From NCBI GenBank assembly GCA_018398765.1, contig JAHBMJ010005597.1, positions 32,501-59,131 of the forward strand: a stretch of 26,631 nucleotides of DNA. The letters run 5' to 3'. The DNA comes from Chromera velia. Taxonomy: Eukaryota; Sar; Chromeraceae. Shown piece by piece: positions 1-10,300 of the stretch. A program made the translations under genes and the position numbers. Each line of letters opens with the position of its first letter. Position 1 is the first letter of the stretch. The notes under the pieces were generated by a model. That model made no database searches. It saw only the letters and a program-made list of their open reading frames with translations, and was not told the DNA's origin.

Positions 1-45
1 TTTCCACGGGCTCAGTCTGGTTCTCCCACTCTTCCACAGAACAAC

Positions 46-1727
46 ATGGGCTGCAGTTCCTCTTGGTTCGTTGTTTCCCTTCTGCTGGGAGGTCTGAGGA
101 TCTGCTGGAGTCAGAAGTCCTGGAACGACTGGTGCAATCTTGCCCCCGCATTCACGTAGGTACAACTGCACCTAACACGCGTCGGAGAGTCTCGTGCTAC
201 TGTCCCCTTGACAGTGGATCTCTGTTCACCGGTGATTCATGTGTTGCAGGCAGTCCAGGTGCTGCGACGTTCGTTGGGGAGAGTTCAATCAAAACCAGTG
301 CTTCAACAGACGTCAGCCAGTCCTTGCTTCAAGGAAGCTGAAGGGCTCAATCCCTTTCCGCCTCCGAATGGTGCTCCTTTTGTGACTGCTTCCCTGATAT
401 CCCTCTTCTCTTCTGTCTCGGCTGTTTCTGCCCCTCTCCCCTCATGCGTCCTTTCCTCCCGATGCTGCTTCTGCTGACTATCCACGACTTCTCCTTATTT
501 TTCCCTCGCCTTCCCCCAGCAGGCCTCCTTTCCTTCTCCGTCTCCGCCTCGCAGGAATGCTTTCTTTCTGTCTCCAGTATCGCCAAACTCCCTGAAACAG
601 ACGAGCCCCCCACAGCTGTTCGCTGCTCAATCTGACGGGTCATCGCCCTCCTGGATTTATGCATGTTTGCGTCCATGAGACGGACCTGTGAGTCAGACCA
701 AGAAACGACTCACTTCCCTTCCTTCCTTCTCTCGATCTGCATGCAGATGGCAAAAGCCAAATCAACTTCGAGACCTGCTGCACCCCCCGCACCCTCGTGG
801 ATGCCGTCTCTCCCGAGCCCTTCTACTACGACAGGTTTGTCGGTTCATACAGAATTCTTTTTCAGGAAATGTATGAAAGAAAATGTATCAAAAAGAATTC
901 TGTATGAAAGAAAATGGATGCCGTCTCTCCCGAGCCCTTCTACTACGACAGGTTTGTCGGTTCGGAAAGAAAATTCTTTCCCGTGGGCTTCCCTTCTGTG
1001 TGTCTTCCGTCTCTTGGCCCTGCTTGCCGTCTCTCCTTCTTTCCTTCTCATGATCGATCTATGTCTTCTTCACGTGTCCCTTCTTTCCTTCCCCCCACAC
1101 ACACACAGGTCCAAGAAGGACGCGAATCTCGACCCCGAGTCCCAAAAGACCTACGACTTGATCTACAATTGCGTGAGTGACAGCTTCAAGTCCGGACTCC
1201 TGCTGGAGCTCCAGTCCTGCGCTGCCCTCATGGACCGGTGGCACAATGAGGTGGTGGACCCTCCCACCAGAATGCAGCTCGTCGGCATGCACCACCCTCT
1301 CGTCCTTAGAACGGGACCCTTTGCAAACGCCCTCCTGCCCTTCTACGATCTCTACCACAAGAGCAGACTCTTTCCCAGGTCAGCTTTCCTTCCCTTCTAG
1401 TCGAAAGAGTTGTTTCACAAATCGTCGGGACAATTTGAAAAGAAAGAACCTCATGTACTGTACTGTCCCCTTTGTCCGTCAGTCCCAAATTGTCAGGGCC
1501 AGACAGACTTTTCGTGTCGGGTGGGGGGCTGGGTGTGTTTTTATTGGGGGGTGCGAGCGTGCGAGTGTGGGTGGATGTGCGCGGCTGTCGGTTAGCAGCA
1601 CCAGTACAAAAAAATGTGCTCCCGCCCGCTCCCTGATGTCCCTCACGCGTCAAATAGAATTTGCAGGGGGACTCGCGTCTTCAAAGCGATTGTCCCTTGC
1701 AATCAATTCATTGTGCACTGTCTGTTT

Positions 1728-1775
<48 letters not shown>

Positions 1776-1776
1776 T

Positions 1777-1811
<35 letters not shown>

Positions 1812-2220
1812 CGCTTTCTGCAGCAAGCTTTGGGGGTTTGACGAGCAGGCACAGACAGAGCGCGCCTTGCTAGGCGGTCTTGTCGCAGAGGGCAACGTTG
1901 TTGTGGACGCTGGGGCCAACGTGGGGGCTCTGACTCAACTCTTCGCTTTGGCTGTGGGCCATAGTGGACAGGTGAGAGGAGAGAAAAGGTGCATGCATTT
2001 ACTTTCATTTACTGTATGAAAAAGAATTCTGTGTGAAAGTAAATGGCTGTGGGCCATAGTGGAAGGTGAGAGTACATCTCTTTCCGAGACAATGCATGAA
2101 TGCTGGAAGGAAAGGTAATGCTAAAATAATACTGTCGTGCTCCAGTGCATGCATGCTGGTATCTACTGGAGTCCTGTGTGGCCCTTATCCTCTCTCCCCA
2201 AGTCTTGTGATAGGATTTGA

Positions 2221-2270
<50 letters not shown>

Positions 2271-2308
2271 AGAGAGAGATAGACAGATAGACAGACAGAC
2301 AGACAGAC

Positions 2309-2350
<42 letters not shown>

Positions 2351-2361
2351 ACACACACACA

Positions 2362-2417
<56 letters not shown>

Positions 2418-2439
2418 CCGAGAGAGAGACAGACACACA

Positions 2440-2478
<39 letters not shown>

Positions 2479-2626
2479 CGACTTGTTGGCTGTGCTTCCA
2501 TGGAAGGGTCGACTCTCTCGGCATTGGTCTCACGTTCGTTCGTTTGTGTTTTTTTTTTTTCTTTCTTTCTTTCTTTCTTTTTCTTTTCTTTGATGATTCC
2601 CTTCCTGTCCTTTGGAACCGCATCCC

Positions 2627-2670
<44 letters not shown>

Positions 2671-5600
2671 CTTCCCTGTATTCCGCTCCCCTTCGATCCC
2701 GTCTGACTTCTTCCCTTCTGCCCCCCATGCACCAAAACCGGGGGGGATCTTCCTGCAGGTCCACTCCTTCGAGCCCATGAGGCAGGTCTTCCAGCTGCTG
2801 AACGCGAACGTGGCTCTGGGGGGGTTCGCCAACGTGTGGACATACCAGAAGGCTCTGGGAGATAAACCGGAAACTGTGGTGGGTGGGGGGGAGGGAGGGA
2901 GGGAAGGAGAAGGACAAAGAGAGGGGTATGACAGGACATCAGCGCAGAGGGGCAGGGGGAGTTGGAGGGACAAGAATGGGGAAGGCAGAGAGACTCCAAT
3001 GAGCTCAGCGGCATGCAAACGTCTTGACGGATGTTTGCGCAATTCTGCAGAAGCGAGAGTGTGCGGGGAGACAAACAGACAGGAGGAAGGAAGAGGGTCA
3101 AACAGGTGGACACAGAAAGAAAGACTCGCTGACTGACTGGTGAAGTAGTCGACCATCTCACAAAGACAAGGACAGAACGTCCATCCATACGGAGATCGAG
3201 GCTTATTGAGAGGAATTAAGGGAACCGCACACACACGCACACATGTTCATACAGAGAGACAGGGAAGGGGGACAGGGAGAACGAGTAAAAGTATCAAACA
3301 GGAAGAGCTAGAGGGTTCGTTCTGAGATTTTCTCCCTTCGATTGCTTCGTCAGTGTCGACTCCTGTCTCGATCAGACCTCTGGGGTCTCTTCCCTGGATC
3401 CCTTTCCGCTGCAGAGCGTGGAGCCTCCTTCACTCCTGCAACCTGGGAGTGACACTTTGTTCACGTCCTTGTTGGGTGGGGAGAAGAGTGAGAAGGCAGA
3501 TGCGGCAGGAGGAGGGAAGGCGGGGAACGGAGAAAAGAAAGAGGGATGGGGGTTCATGAGTTGGGCAGGCACAGGAACGGGGTCGGCAAAGGCGGACTCT
3601 TCCTCTGCTTCAGCTTCAGGTCGGCCTGATACAGATGGTTGTGAAACCATGGGTCGGGGTTGGGCCCGCCTGCATGGAAAGAAGACTAAAGGAACGTACA
3701 TCATCACTCACTTTGGCTGAGTTGGTCTTATCCCCCTTGTGTCTCTCTCTCCCTTCTGGGTGCGTGCTGGTCTTCTTGTGCTCGTGCCTCCTCTCCTCGT
3801 CCTCCCTTTTGTCATCGTGCGTGTCCCTTATTCCCCTGAGTGCAGGCGACGCCAAGGAGGAGGCAGAAAAGAAACCAGAGAAGAAACCGACGCGCCCTCT
3901 TGAAAAGGTTGAGGTGGTGACTTTGGACTCTCTGGACCTGCCCCGACTGGATGTTCTGAAAATGGACACTGAGGGATATGAGTGGAAAGTCATGGTCAGT
4001 CTCTCTAGCTCTGTCTCTCTCTCGTGCAAAATGGGCAGTGGGGAATGATGGTCTGTTCCGTATGACTGTGATCAGTTAATGTTCTTTCATCAGAAAAGAT
4101 TGTGTGTTCTGATTCAACCGTGGTGCCTCTCCTTTAGTCACCGACTCTTCTCCCCGGATTCTCTGGCTCTTCCTCTGTTTCATTTTGTGTGTTCCTCTCG
4201 TGTGGCTCTTTCCCTTTGTTTGTACGGGGGGAGAGAGGGAGAACGGAGGGGTCGTTGTGTGGTGGGGATGGTCCCCTTACATTTTATTTAGTGCCTTCCT
4301 TTATGCTGGCATCTGATCATCTACTGCCGAGAATTCGTGCAAGTGTGCTCTGAACCCAGTTGAGTCCCCCCGTCTCTGCTTCCGTCTCTCCATTTGCCCC
4401 GAATTATCTGGTTCACTCACTTTCTTGTGTGTGCGTGCATGAGTCCACACGACCGTGGTTCTGTTGCCCTAGCTCCCTTTCCCCTCTCTAGTCTTCTCAA
4501 TTCCCTCTGGCTGAACGTTTCTCTTCGGACTGGGCCTTGATTGACGCTGCGTGTGTGCAGAAAGGAGGGGAGCAGACAATCAGGAAACACAAACCTGTCA
4601 GCTGTGGATTTGCGTGGGTTCATGGATCTTATGTGCATGAACTCACGTGAATTGATTTGCTTCCTTCGAGGGATAGGACAGAAGTAAATTTTGACTTTGA
4701 TGGAGAGAGGGGAGAGAGGGCGGGACGGCAGGGAGGAAGAGGGGAAAAGAATCAATTTGGTCACTCACACGCGCAGCCAAGGAGGCAGGCAGGCAGGCCC
4801 ACAGTAAGGACGGACAGGCGGAAGGAACCCTTTACTTCATAAATTCTTTTTTTCCCCTATGCGTCCCGTTCTCTGATGAAGTGGATCTTTGACGCATATT
4901 TTTGGGGCTTTTTTGGCGCATGACGGTCCTCGCAAATACGGGAAGAATGATGTGAAAAGTGATGAACATAGATTTCCTTTTGTTTGCCTTTGCATGGATG
5001 GATGCAGATTGTGATTGCGGAAATCAAACCACAAGACCGACTAAACGTGCATGAATTCTTGGTAGAAGAGCTTGGTGGGTTGGTTTATCTTTCTAGGTGG
5101 TTCCCCTTGCCCTGCACGTCCTTTATCCGTTCTTCTCACCTTGCATGTCCGCGTTCCTCGGAGGCCTCCTTTCCTTTCCTTTCCGTTCCCGCAGACCTCG
5201 CATTCTCTCCTGATACCTCTCCTTTCCTCCCCTCCCCTCCCTTCCTCTTTCATGTTGCCTCATTCATGTCCGTCGCCTCTGTCCCTGCCCTCTCTCTGTA
5301 TGTATGTATGTAAGGTTTTTTTGCGGTATGCACGCAAAGAGCCGCTTTCTCTCTCCCTTCCTTCCTTCCTTCCTTCCTTCCTTCCCTTCCTTCCTTCCTT
5401 CCTTCCTTCCTGCATGAGTGGGTGGATGCATTCGCGTTCTGTGAAGACGGGCTCCTCTTCTCTTCTTTCATTTTGAGTGGATCTGCGTGTGCGTCCGTTC
5501 AGGGTATGACTGTCACAACGTGCTGAGCTCTATGATCAGCGAGTATCTCTGCATACCTCCTCACAGAAGGTCAGTCATTCAGTCGATGAGACCGTCGATT

Positions 5601-5966
5601 TGTTCTCAGTCAGAAAATCGATCGGTTGCCTGCAGTCAGTCGGTCGGTCAGTCATAATTAGCCAGCCCAAGCGAGGGCCAGCACCTGGGATCTCGCATGT
5701 GTTCATAGACACTGTACGCCTACATTTCCATTTATTGATAGTTTGTTTGAGGGATCCAAATGGAGACTCGAGTGACCTGGAAGCAGCACCTTCCGCTTTT
5801 CGGCCTTTTCAAGGTTCGTTCCCGAGTTCTCTCTCATCTGAATGAGTGCAGGTCGAGCAACTTTGTTCAGCGAGCGTTGTCTCTGTGGATCGACCCTCAA
5901 AAGGTCGCAGCTGCTTGTTCAGTGTGCAGAAAGACACCTCTTCCATTGACAACCGTACCAGAATAA
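46..5966 (+). CDS. FkbM-family SAM-dependent methyltransferase, 12 exons
   Basis: Exons: 46-155, 250-311, 747-834, 1109-1378, 1824-1971, 2759-2878, 3415-3619, 3846-3994, 4561-4596, 5008-5074, 5503-5569, 5852-5966. All phases agree, giving 478 aa ending in TAA. Seen: SAM motif VVVDAGANVG with Asp about residue 205, HSFEP about 228-232, and LKMDTEGYEWKVM about 372-384 followed by KGGE. These are FkbM hallmarks; family members usually O-methylate sugar hydroxyls. The N-terminus reads MGCSSS, then a short hydrophobic stretch, then two modules ending in Cys-Cys (NLAPAFTQSRCC and QINFETCC), which suggests a secretory or membrane-bound enzyme. Residues ~267-335 are a Gly/Ser/Lys/Glu insert between core strands. 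The start is uncertain: a CAG at 37-39 could be a 3' splice site, making 46-155 an internal exon. The 62-nt second exon is the least certain. The substrate is unknown. Confidence 0.85.
798..963 (+). repeat. 49-bp direct repeat (exon end plus donor) flanking an inverted-repeat element
   Basis: Positions 798-846 and 915-963 are identical 49-bp copies. Each holds the last 37 nt of exon 3, the GT donor and the first 12 nt of the intron. Between them lie 68 bp (847-914) with a perfect 17-bp inverted repeat, CATACAGAATTCTTTTT at 846-862 and its complement at 890-906. The left arm is followed by TTTTTCAG, which resembles a 3' splice site. Splicing at the distal donor would put a TGA in the coding frame, so the proximal donor at 835 is the likely one. 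Confidence 0.9.
1724..1813 (+). repeat. (TTTC)n microsatellite in FkbM intron 4
   Basis: About 88 bp of TTTC repeats with one TTTTC interruption. It abuts the 3' splice site at 1823 and may act as its polypyrimidine tract. Confidence 0.95.
1949..2072 (+). repeat. ~30-bp direct repeat (exon end plus donor) flanking a related element
   Basis: The end of exon 5 plus its donor (1949-1978) recurs at 2044-2072 with one base deleted, at CAG|GTGAG. The intervening DNA has a perfect 12-bp inverted repeat (1996-2007 and 2034-2045). It also has a stretch, from about 2014 to 2046, nearly identical to 884-917 in intron 3: AAAAAGAATTCTGT, then TGAAAG and AAATGG. Confidence 0.85.
2226..2480 (+). repeat. 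Compound (CA)n/(GACA)n/(GA)n microsatellite
   Basis: About 250 bp of alternating CA, GACA, GATA and GA tracts in FkbM intron 5. Long minus-strand ORFs here are only Leu-Ser and Cys-Val repeats and are not genes. Related T/CTTT and (CT)n tracts follow at about 2549-2590 and 2630-2665. Confidence 0.95.
4561..4596 (+). other. 36-nt in-frame micro-exon of the FkbM gene
   Basis: It is flanked by GTGTGTGCAG upstream and GTCAGC downstream. It encodes KGGEQTIRKHKP, phase 0 on both sides. Without it the protein would jump from WKVM to IVIAEIKP. With it the usual FkbM order (Glu-Gly-Tyr-Glu, Gly-Gly, then Pro before the Glu strand) is restored. Confidence 0.8.
5356..5411 (+). repeat. (TTCC)n microsatellite in FkbM intron 10
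   Basis: An uninterrupted run of TTCC units with one CCC slip, inside the intron at 5075-5502. Confidence 0.95.
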
Positions 5967-6452
5967 AAAGAATGTCTTCCAAGAAAAAGAAACGTCTGAT
6001 GAAAGCCAGAAAACGTAAACACTTTGAATTGTTCCTAAAATTGTTCCCTGGTTGATTTGTATTAAATCGATCATTTAATATTGAATCATATTATTGAGTT
6101 ATATCCTAGGTTATATCAGTTATTATAATGAAAATGATAGTAGAAAATTAAATACTTTTGATATGTCTAGTGAGAGTAAACGTTGGTGCGCGGTGCGGAG
6201 AACAGGTTTGACAGGTGCTGACAAGTAAAAATGGAAACGTATGTCTATAATGCGAAACTTGCAGCGAAAATATGTGAAAGTAAGATGGTTTGAGAACCAT
6301 ATGCATACAACCTAACGGCGCGGGGGTCATCGTACATAAATTTATTTTTAGCGATGCATGTTGGCATAACGAATGCATAATTAACTCTCCACGGCCGAAC
6401 CTCCCTGAACGTAAGCGCCACTTAAAAAAATATAATCAAGATGATCTCTATC
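5967..6452. other. Intergenic, 3' flank of the FkbM gene, AT-rich
   Basis: AATAAA overlaps the stop codon (5962-5967) and could serve as a polyadenylation signal. From about 6055 the DNA becomes AT-rich (for example 6060-6180), unlike the coding region before it. I see no exon with supporting phase or motif. Confidence 0.6.
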
Positions 6453-6610
6453 TGCGGCATCGTTTTTCAAGAAACCGTCCATGCTTGCAGCGTACACGGT
6501 CAAGATACCGTCCAGATATGCGGCCTTGGCTTTTAAGACACCGTAAATAATCCGCGTCTGCGGCGCAGACTTTCAAGCTTATCTAAAAATGCGGCTTCAA
6601 CTTTCAAGTG
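6453..6610 (+). repeat. Degenerate tandem repeat, five units of ~31-40 bp
   Basis: Units start near 6454, 6487, 6520, 6560 and 6591. A loose consensus is GCGGC, six to nine variable bases, CTTTCAAG, then A-ACCGTCCA and an AT-rich end. Units are diverged but keep GCGGC and TTTCAAG/TTTTAAG in register. Function unknown; no gene is evident here. Confidence 0.65.
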
Positions 6611-6949
6611 GTAGTTAGGTTTAGGGAGGTCCACGGCCGCCATGTACCGTCATGGCGTGAGTTGATTTCATATTGACCTTGTATATTCTGAAACTCAGAC
6701 TGGTTTGGCGATATTTTTTCTCAGAGACCTCTTGAAAAGACAACAGCTAGAAGACAAACTGCGTGCACTGCTATGTAATGCTATGTAATGTCATTACACA
6801 AATCTGCATGATTTGTCTCTCTCTCTATATATATATTTTTTGTTTCTTATAAGAGGTTTGCGTCACCCTGCCCCTCAGTTATCCTCAGTGGGCCCTCACT
6901 TTCCCTGCCCCCAACTTTGCAATACTTTGTAACCTTCAAAAACCTATAA

Positions 6950-7264
6950 TCATCCCCTTGCGATTCACTGGAGCGCCGCGGCGAAAATGCGGGACTCCGC
7001 GGGCCCCGGAACATAAGCTTCACGCTTTTTTTGCACCGTACGTACGTCACGGTACCGCATGGTACCGCGATCAACGCGTACGCTTTTTTGAGGAATCTGG
7101 CCACAACTGGGCTGCAAGGGGAAGGAAAGATTCCAGTTTGGAAAACCGACTCTCCATACTCGAACAATCGGTCGAAAAAGGATTCTATGGTATCTGTGGA
7201 ATTCTTTCTGCAGGCGTATTTGAACGGTCTTGCATCTGCCAACAGAATGGCTCCAGGGTTTTAA
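6950..7264 (+). CDS. Doubtful ORF or exon, unrecognised
   Basis: The plus frame is open from 6950 to TAA at 7262-7264 and has no ATG near its 5' end. Its later half (about 70 residues, with NNRSKKDSMVSVEFFLQAYL) reads like protein. Both minus-strand frames over 6847-7306 are also open, so stop-free length does not decide strand. I recognise no domain. It could be a remnant, a 5' exon of the next gene, or chance in a locally GC-rich segment. Confidence 0.2.
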   Translation, partial: SSPCDSLERRGENAGLRGPRNISFTLFLHRTYVTVPHGTAINAYAFLRNLATTGLQGEGKIPVWKTDSPYSNNRSKKDSMVSVEFFLQAYLNGLASANRMAPGF

Positions 7265-7332
7265 ATTTTTGCCCCAAACGAACCTGATCTGCACATCGGA
7301 AACCAAAGCAAGGCAGTTGATCCTTGCGCACG

Positions 7333-10300
7333 ATGGAGCGCTCCAAGCCTGTCACGGCGGTGCCTCCAGAAAGTAATGTTCGTGTTTATCTCGAGGGGAA
7401 GGCGAAAAGGGGCCGTCTCTCCAGGGCAGAGCCCGTGATGGCGATGACGGCCTCTTCCGAACTTCCTGAGGGAACCTTTTGTGTTTCTGTTGCGTACGTC
7501 CCATGGGTGGCCTCTGAAGGCCCTGAGCCTCGCAAGCAGCAACTGAAAAAGGGACGCTGTGCGCGAATCAGGTCAGAAGATGGAAAGGACTGCAGGCAGG
7601 ATTATTGATGGGCTACTTTGGCTTTTCAAAAGTGAAAAGCCGCCAGAGACGGAAACGATCCTTTGGAAATTTCGATGGAGACTTGAGCGAAATCCTCACA
7701 GAAGTTTGTGAAGACTGGCTGATAATCTTTATGCATCAGCCTGGATCTTTTTCTCTGTTTGTTTGTCTGTGTGTGTGCAGAATTCCTGAAGGAGACGAAG
7801 CTGTCCAATCTGATTTGGTGAGTAAGTAGAGCGACGAACCTCCTCAGATTTGAACAATCAAACGGTCCTGTTGGAATTTAATCCTCCTCGGACTGAAGAT
7901 AGAAAAGACGGAAGGAAGAATGGACAATCCAGTCTCTCTCCTTCCTCTCGCTCGCCAATGCATACGTACACCTTTCTTTGTTTGTCGCATTTGCTGGCTG
8001 CCTTTTTGAACTGTTTCTCTGGCTTGGCTTTACAGAAGCTCTTTCACTACCCATTCTTTCCGTCCGTCCCGTTTCGCTTCCGTCGGTGACCATTTCTTTT
8101 CTTTGGCGCTTATTTTTCCTTCTAGAACATCTGCCTGCGTGCTCTGATCCGTCCCCCTTCTTCCCTGCTCATCTGTCTCCTCCCTTCAAAGAGGGGAAAC
8201 ACAACAATGATCCATAGCCTCGGCCTCCTTCTTTCACTCTCTTTTCCTGTTCCCATCCATCCCGGCCCCTTCCAATACGTGTGCTTGGACGCTTTCAAAG
8301 GCCCCCTCTCCCATTTTCTCGCAGGCTATCCTCTCCCCTCCACTCCCCTCCCTCTGTGCTTTTTGTGACACGCGAATCAGGAATTGTAGGGACCTTTGTT
8401 GAAGTTTATTGTGGAAGGAGCAGAGCGTCTTTCCGACTTTGGATTTCATCATCGGAAGGAAGATCTTATTGGAAGAGAGAGCAAACGCTGCATGGTGCAC
8501 GTGATGGCACAACGACAAAGGTGCATGCCGTCCTGCCTCTCTGTCTCTCTGACTGACAGGCATGTGTCGGTTCCCCCCTCCCTACTTTCTTTAATGCCTC
8601 TCTCTGTTTGCGTGCGTGTGCAGGTGAGCGAAGTCGTGCGTGCTGCAGTGGAGGCATTTCGTCTGCAGATGGACCCTTCTCACTTTGTCCTTCTATTCGC
8701 ACAGAGAGGTCGGGAGGGAGGGTGGGAGGGAGGGAGTTCAGAAGGGAGACGGGGAATCGGTCGACTGTTCATTTTTCCCCTCCTCTCTCTTGTCTGTCCG
8801 GTTGGCCGATTTTCCTTCCTTCCTTCCTATCTTCCTGTGAGCTCTCTCTCTCTCTCACCCCACTGCGCCGTCCTGCATGTCCTCGCATGCCCCTCTTCGG
8901 TGCACTCCATCCTCTCTGAGCCCCCCTCTGCTTCTCTCGCCGGCTTTTTTTCTCTCCGTCTCTCCATCCGCTCTCGCTCAAAATTTTTCGGCTTCCCTTG
9001 TTGTTCCGAGAAAATCCGCCAATCATCTGCATGTGCTCTACTCTCTCTCTCGCTCTCTCTCATAGGGTCCCCCTCCGCGGCAGCATACCAAAAGAAAAGA
9101 AAAGAAACGACTTGCACAAAACGTGGGTTTGTGAATCTACATGCATGCATGGTTGCAGGAGGGGACAGACAGGAGGCAACTCTTTCCGAGCTAACGAGAG
9201 ACGCTTTCTTGGAGTTGCACCTGCGTGTTCGTCCCTGGGAGAGCGAGACGGTGGGGGGGTCCCTGACGGGGGAGGGGGGGAAGGGGAAGGGGGGGCCGTT
9301 TGATGCTCTGAAGAAGAGGTGTGAGTGCGGGTTTGCTCGAGAGGGCAAGAGCGGCCCTGAGTGTGCCTCGTGCTCGGCTGCCTGGTGGGGGACTGCGTCC
9401 GCATATGGATGTACTTTTGAGTGTGTGGTGTGGGGGGAGGGCGAGGAGTACGAGAGGCCTGTGTGGGAGCATGCAGGCCGTTTGCGTCGTCTGCTCGAGG
9501 TCGTGGGTTTCGGTGCGAGACCCCGACCCCCGTGTATCTCTGAAACGTGCCCCTGCGGCTGTGCGAATAGGCAATCCCCCCGTGTGTGCCTGCCTGCACA
9601 TTACCCCGTAACGCTGCATCGCACGTTTTCCCCCAAGAAAGAACTGGGCGTCCCCATCTCGATTATTTCGAAAGAGGGCTTCTCAGGGGAGCATGAGGAG
9701 CTGAAGTTTCTGGTCGTCCGAGCCACTCATGATAGAAAGGGTCGGATTGTCAAAACAGGTTGCTTTGAGGCAGTCACAGAGGCCAAGAGGATGCACGCGC
9801 AGGCGTGCAACCTTACTATCACATTTCTGCTCAAATGGATCGGGCGAGCCAAGCGGCAGAGCAAACTGCAGGGCGACAAGGATGTTACCCTGCATGCATT
9901 GGCTCTGCAGACACTTTTCCGTTTCAGAGATTGTGGGGGGTTCATGGATCATGATCACCTCTCCTTCCTGGTGGTCAATTTGCCAACCTGGCCTAATGGC
10001 ACCAAAAGTCCTCCCGCGTGGTGGCTGCAAGAGCACGCTGCAGCAAGGCGTGACATAGACTACTGGCAAAAGTGGGAGCATGAAGTGGGTAGGCAGATTG
10101 ATGGGTTGAAAAAGGTGTATGATGGTCTTGTCAGTGGGGGGAGCGGGGAGAAGCCGATTGTGTCCGTGAGCTCGTGCGTGCCCTCCCGGATGCCCCCATG
10201 CAGTAGCTGTTGCTTTTCTTCTCCTTCTTCCTCCTCCTCTGTTAACCATTCCGCCCCTCGAGCAGAGGCCGCCTCCGCCTCCTCGGCGAAGGAGGGGAGT

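Noticed and set aside
663-1400. 245-codon plus ORF read as one gene
   Set aside because: Only 1109-1378 is in its coding frame; the exon at 747-834 is read in a different frame and the rest is intron.
1724-2480. CRISPR-like or satellite array
   Set aside because: Units are 2-4 bp microsatellites with no spacers, in a eukaryotic intron.
2009-2917. 302-codon minus-strand ORF
   Set aside because: It is mostly translated (CA)n/(GA)n microsatellite (Leu-Ser and Cys-Val runs) and lies antisense to intron 5 and exon 6 of the methyltransferase gene.
6600-6640. Telomere-type TTTAGGG
   Set aside because: A single copy (GGTTTAGGG), not an array.
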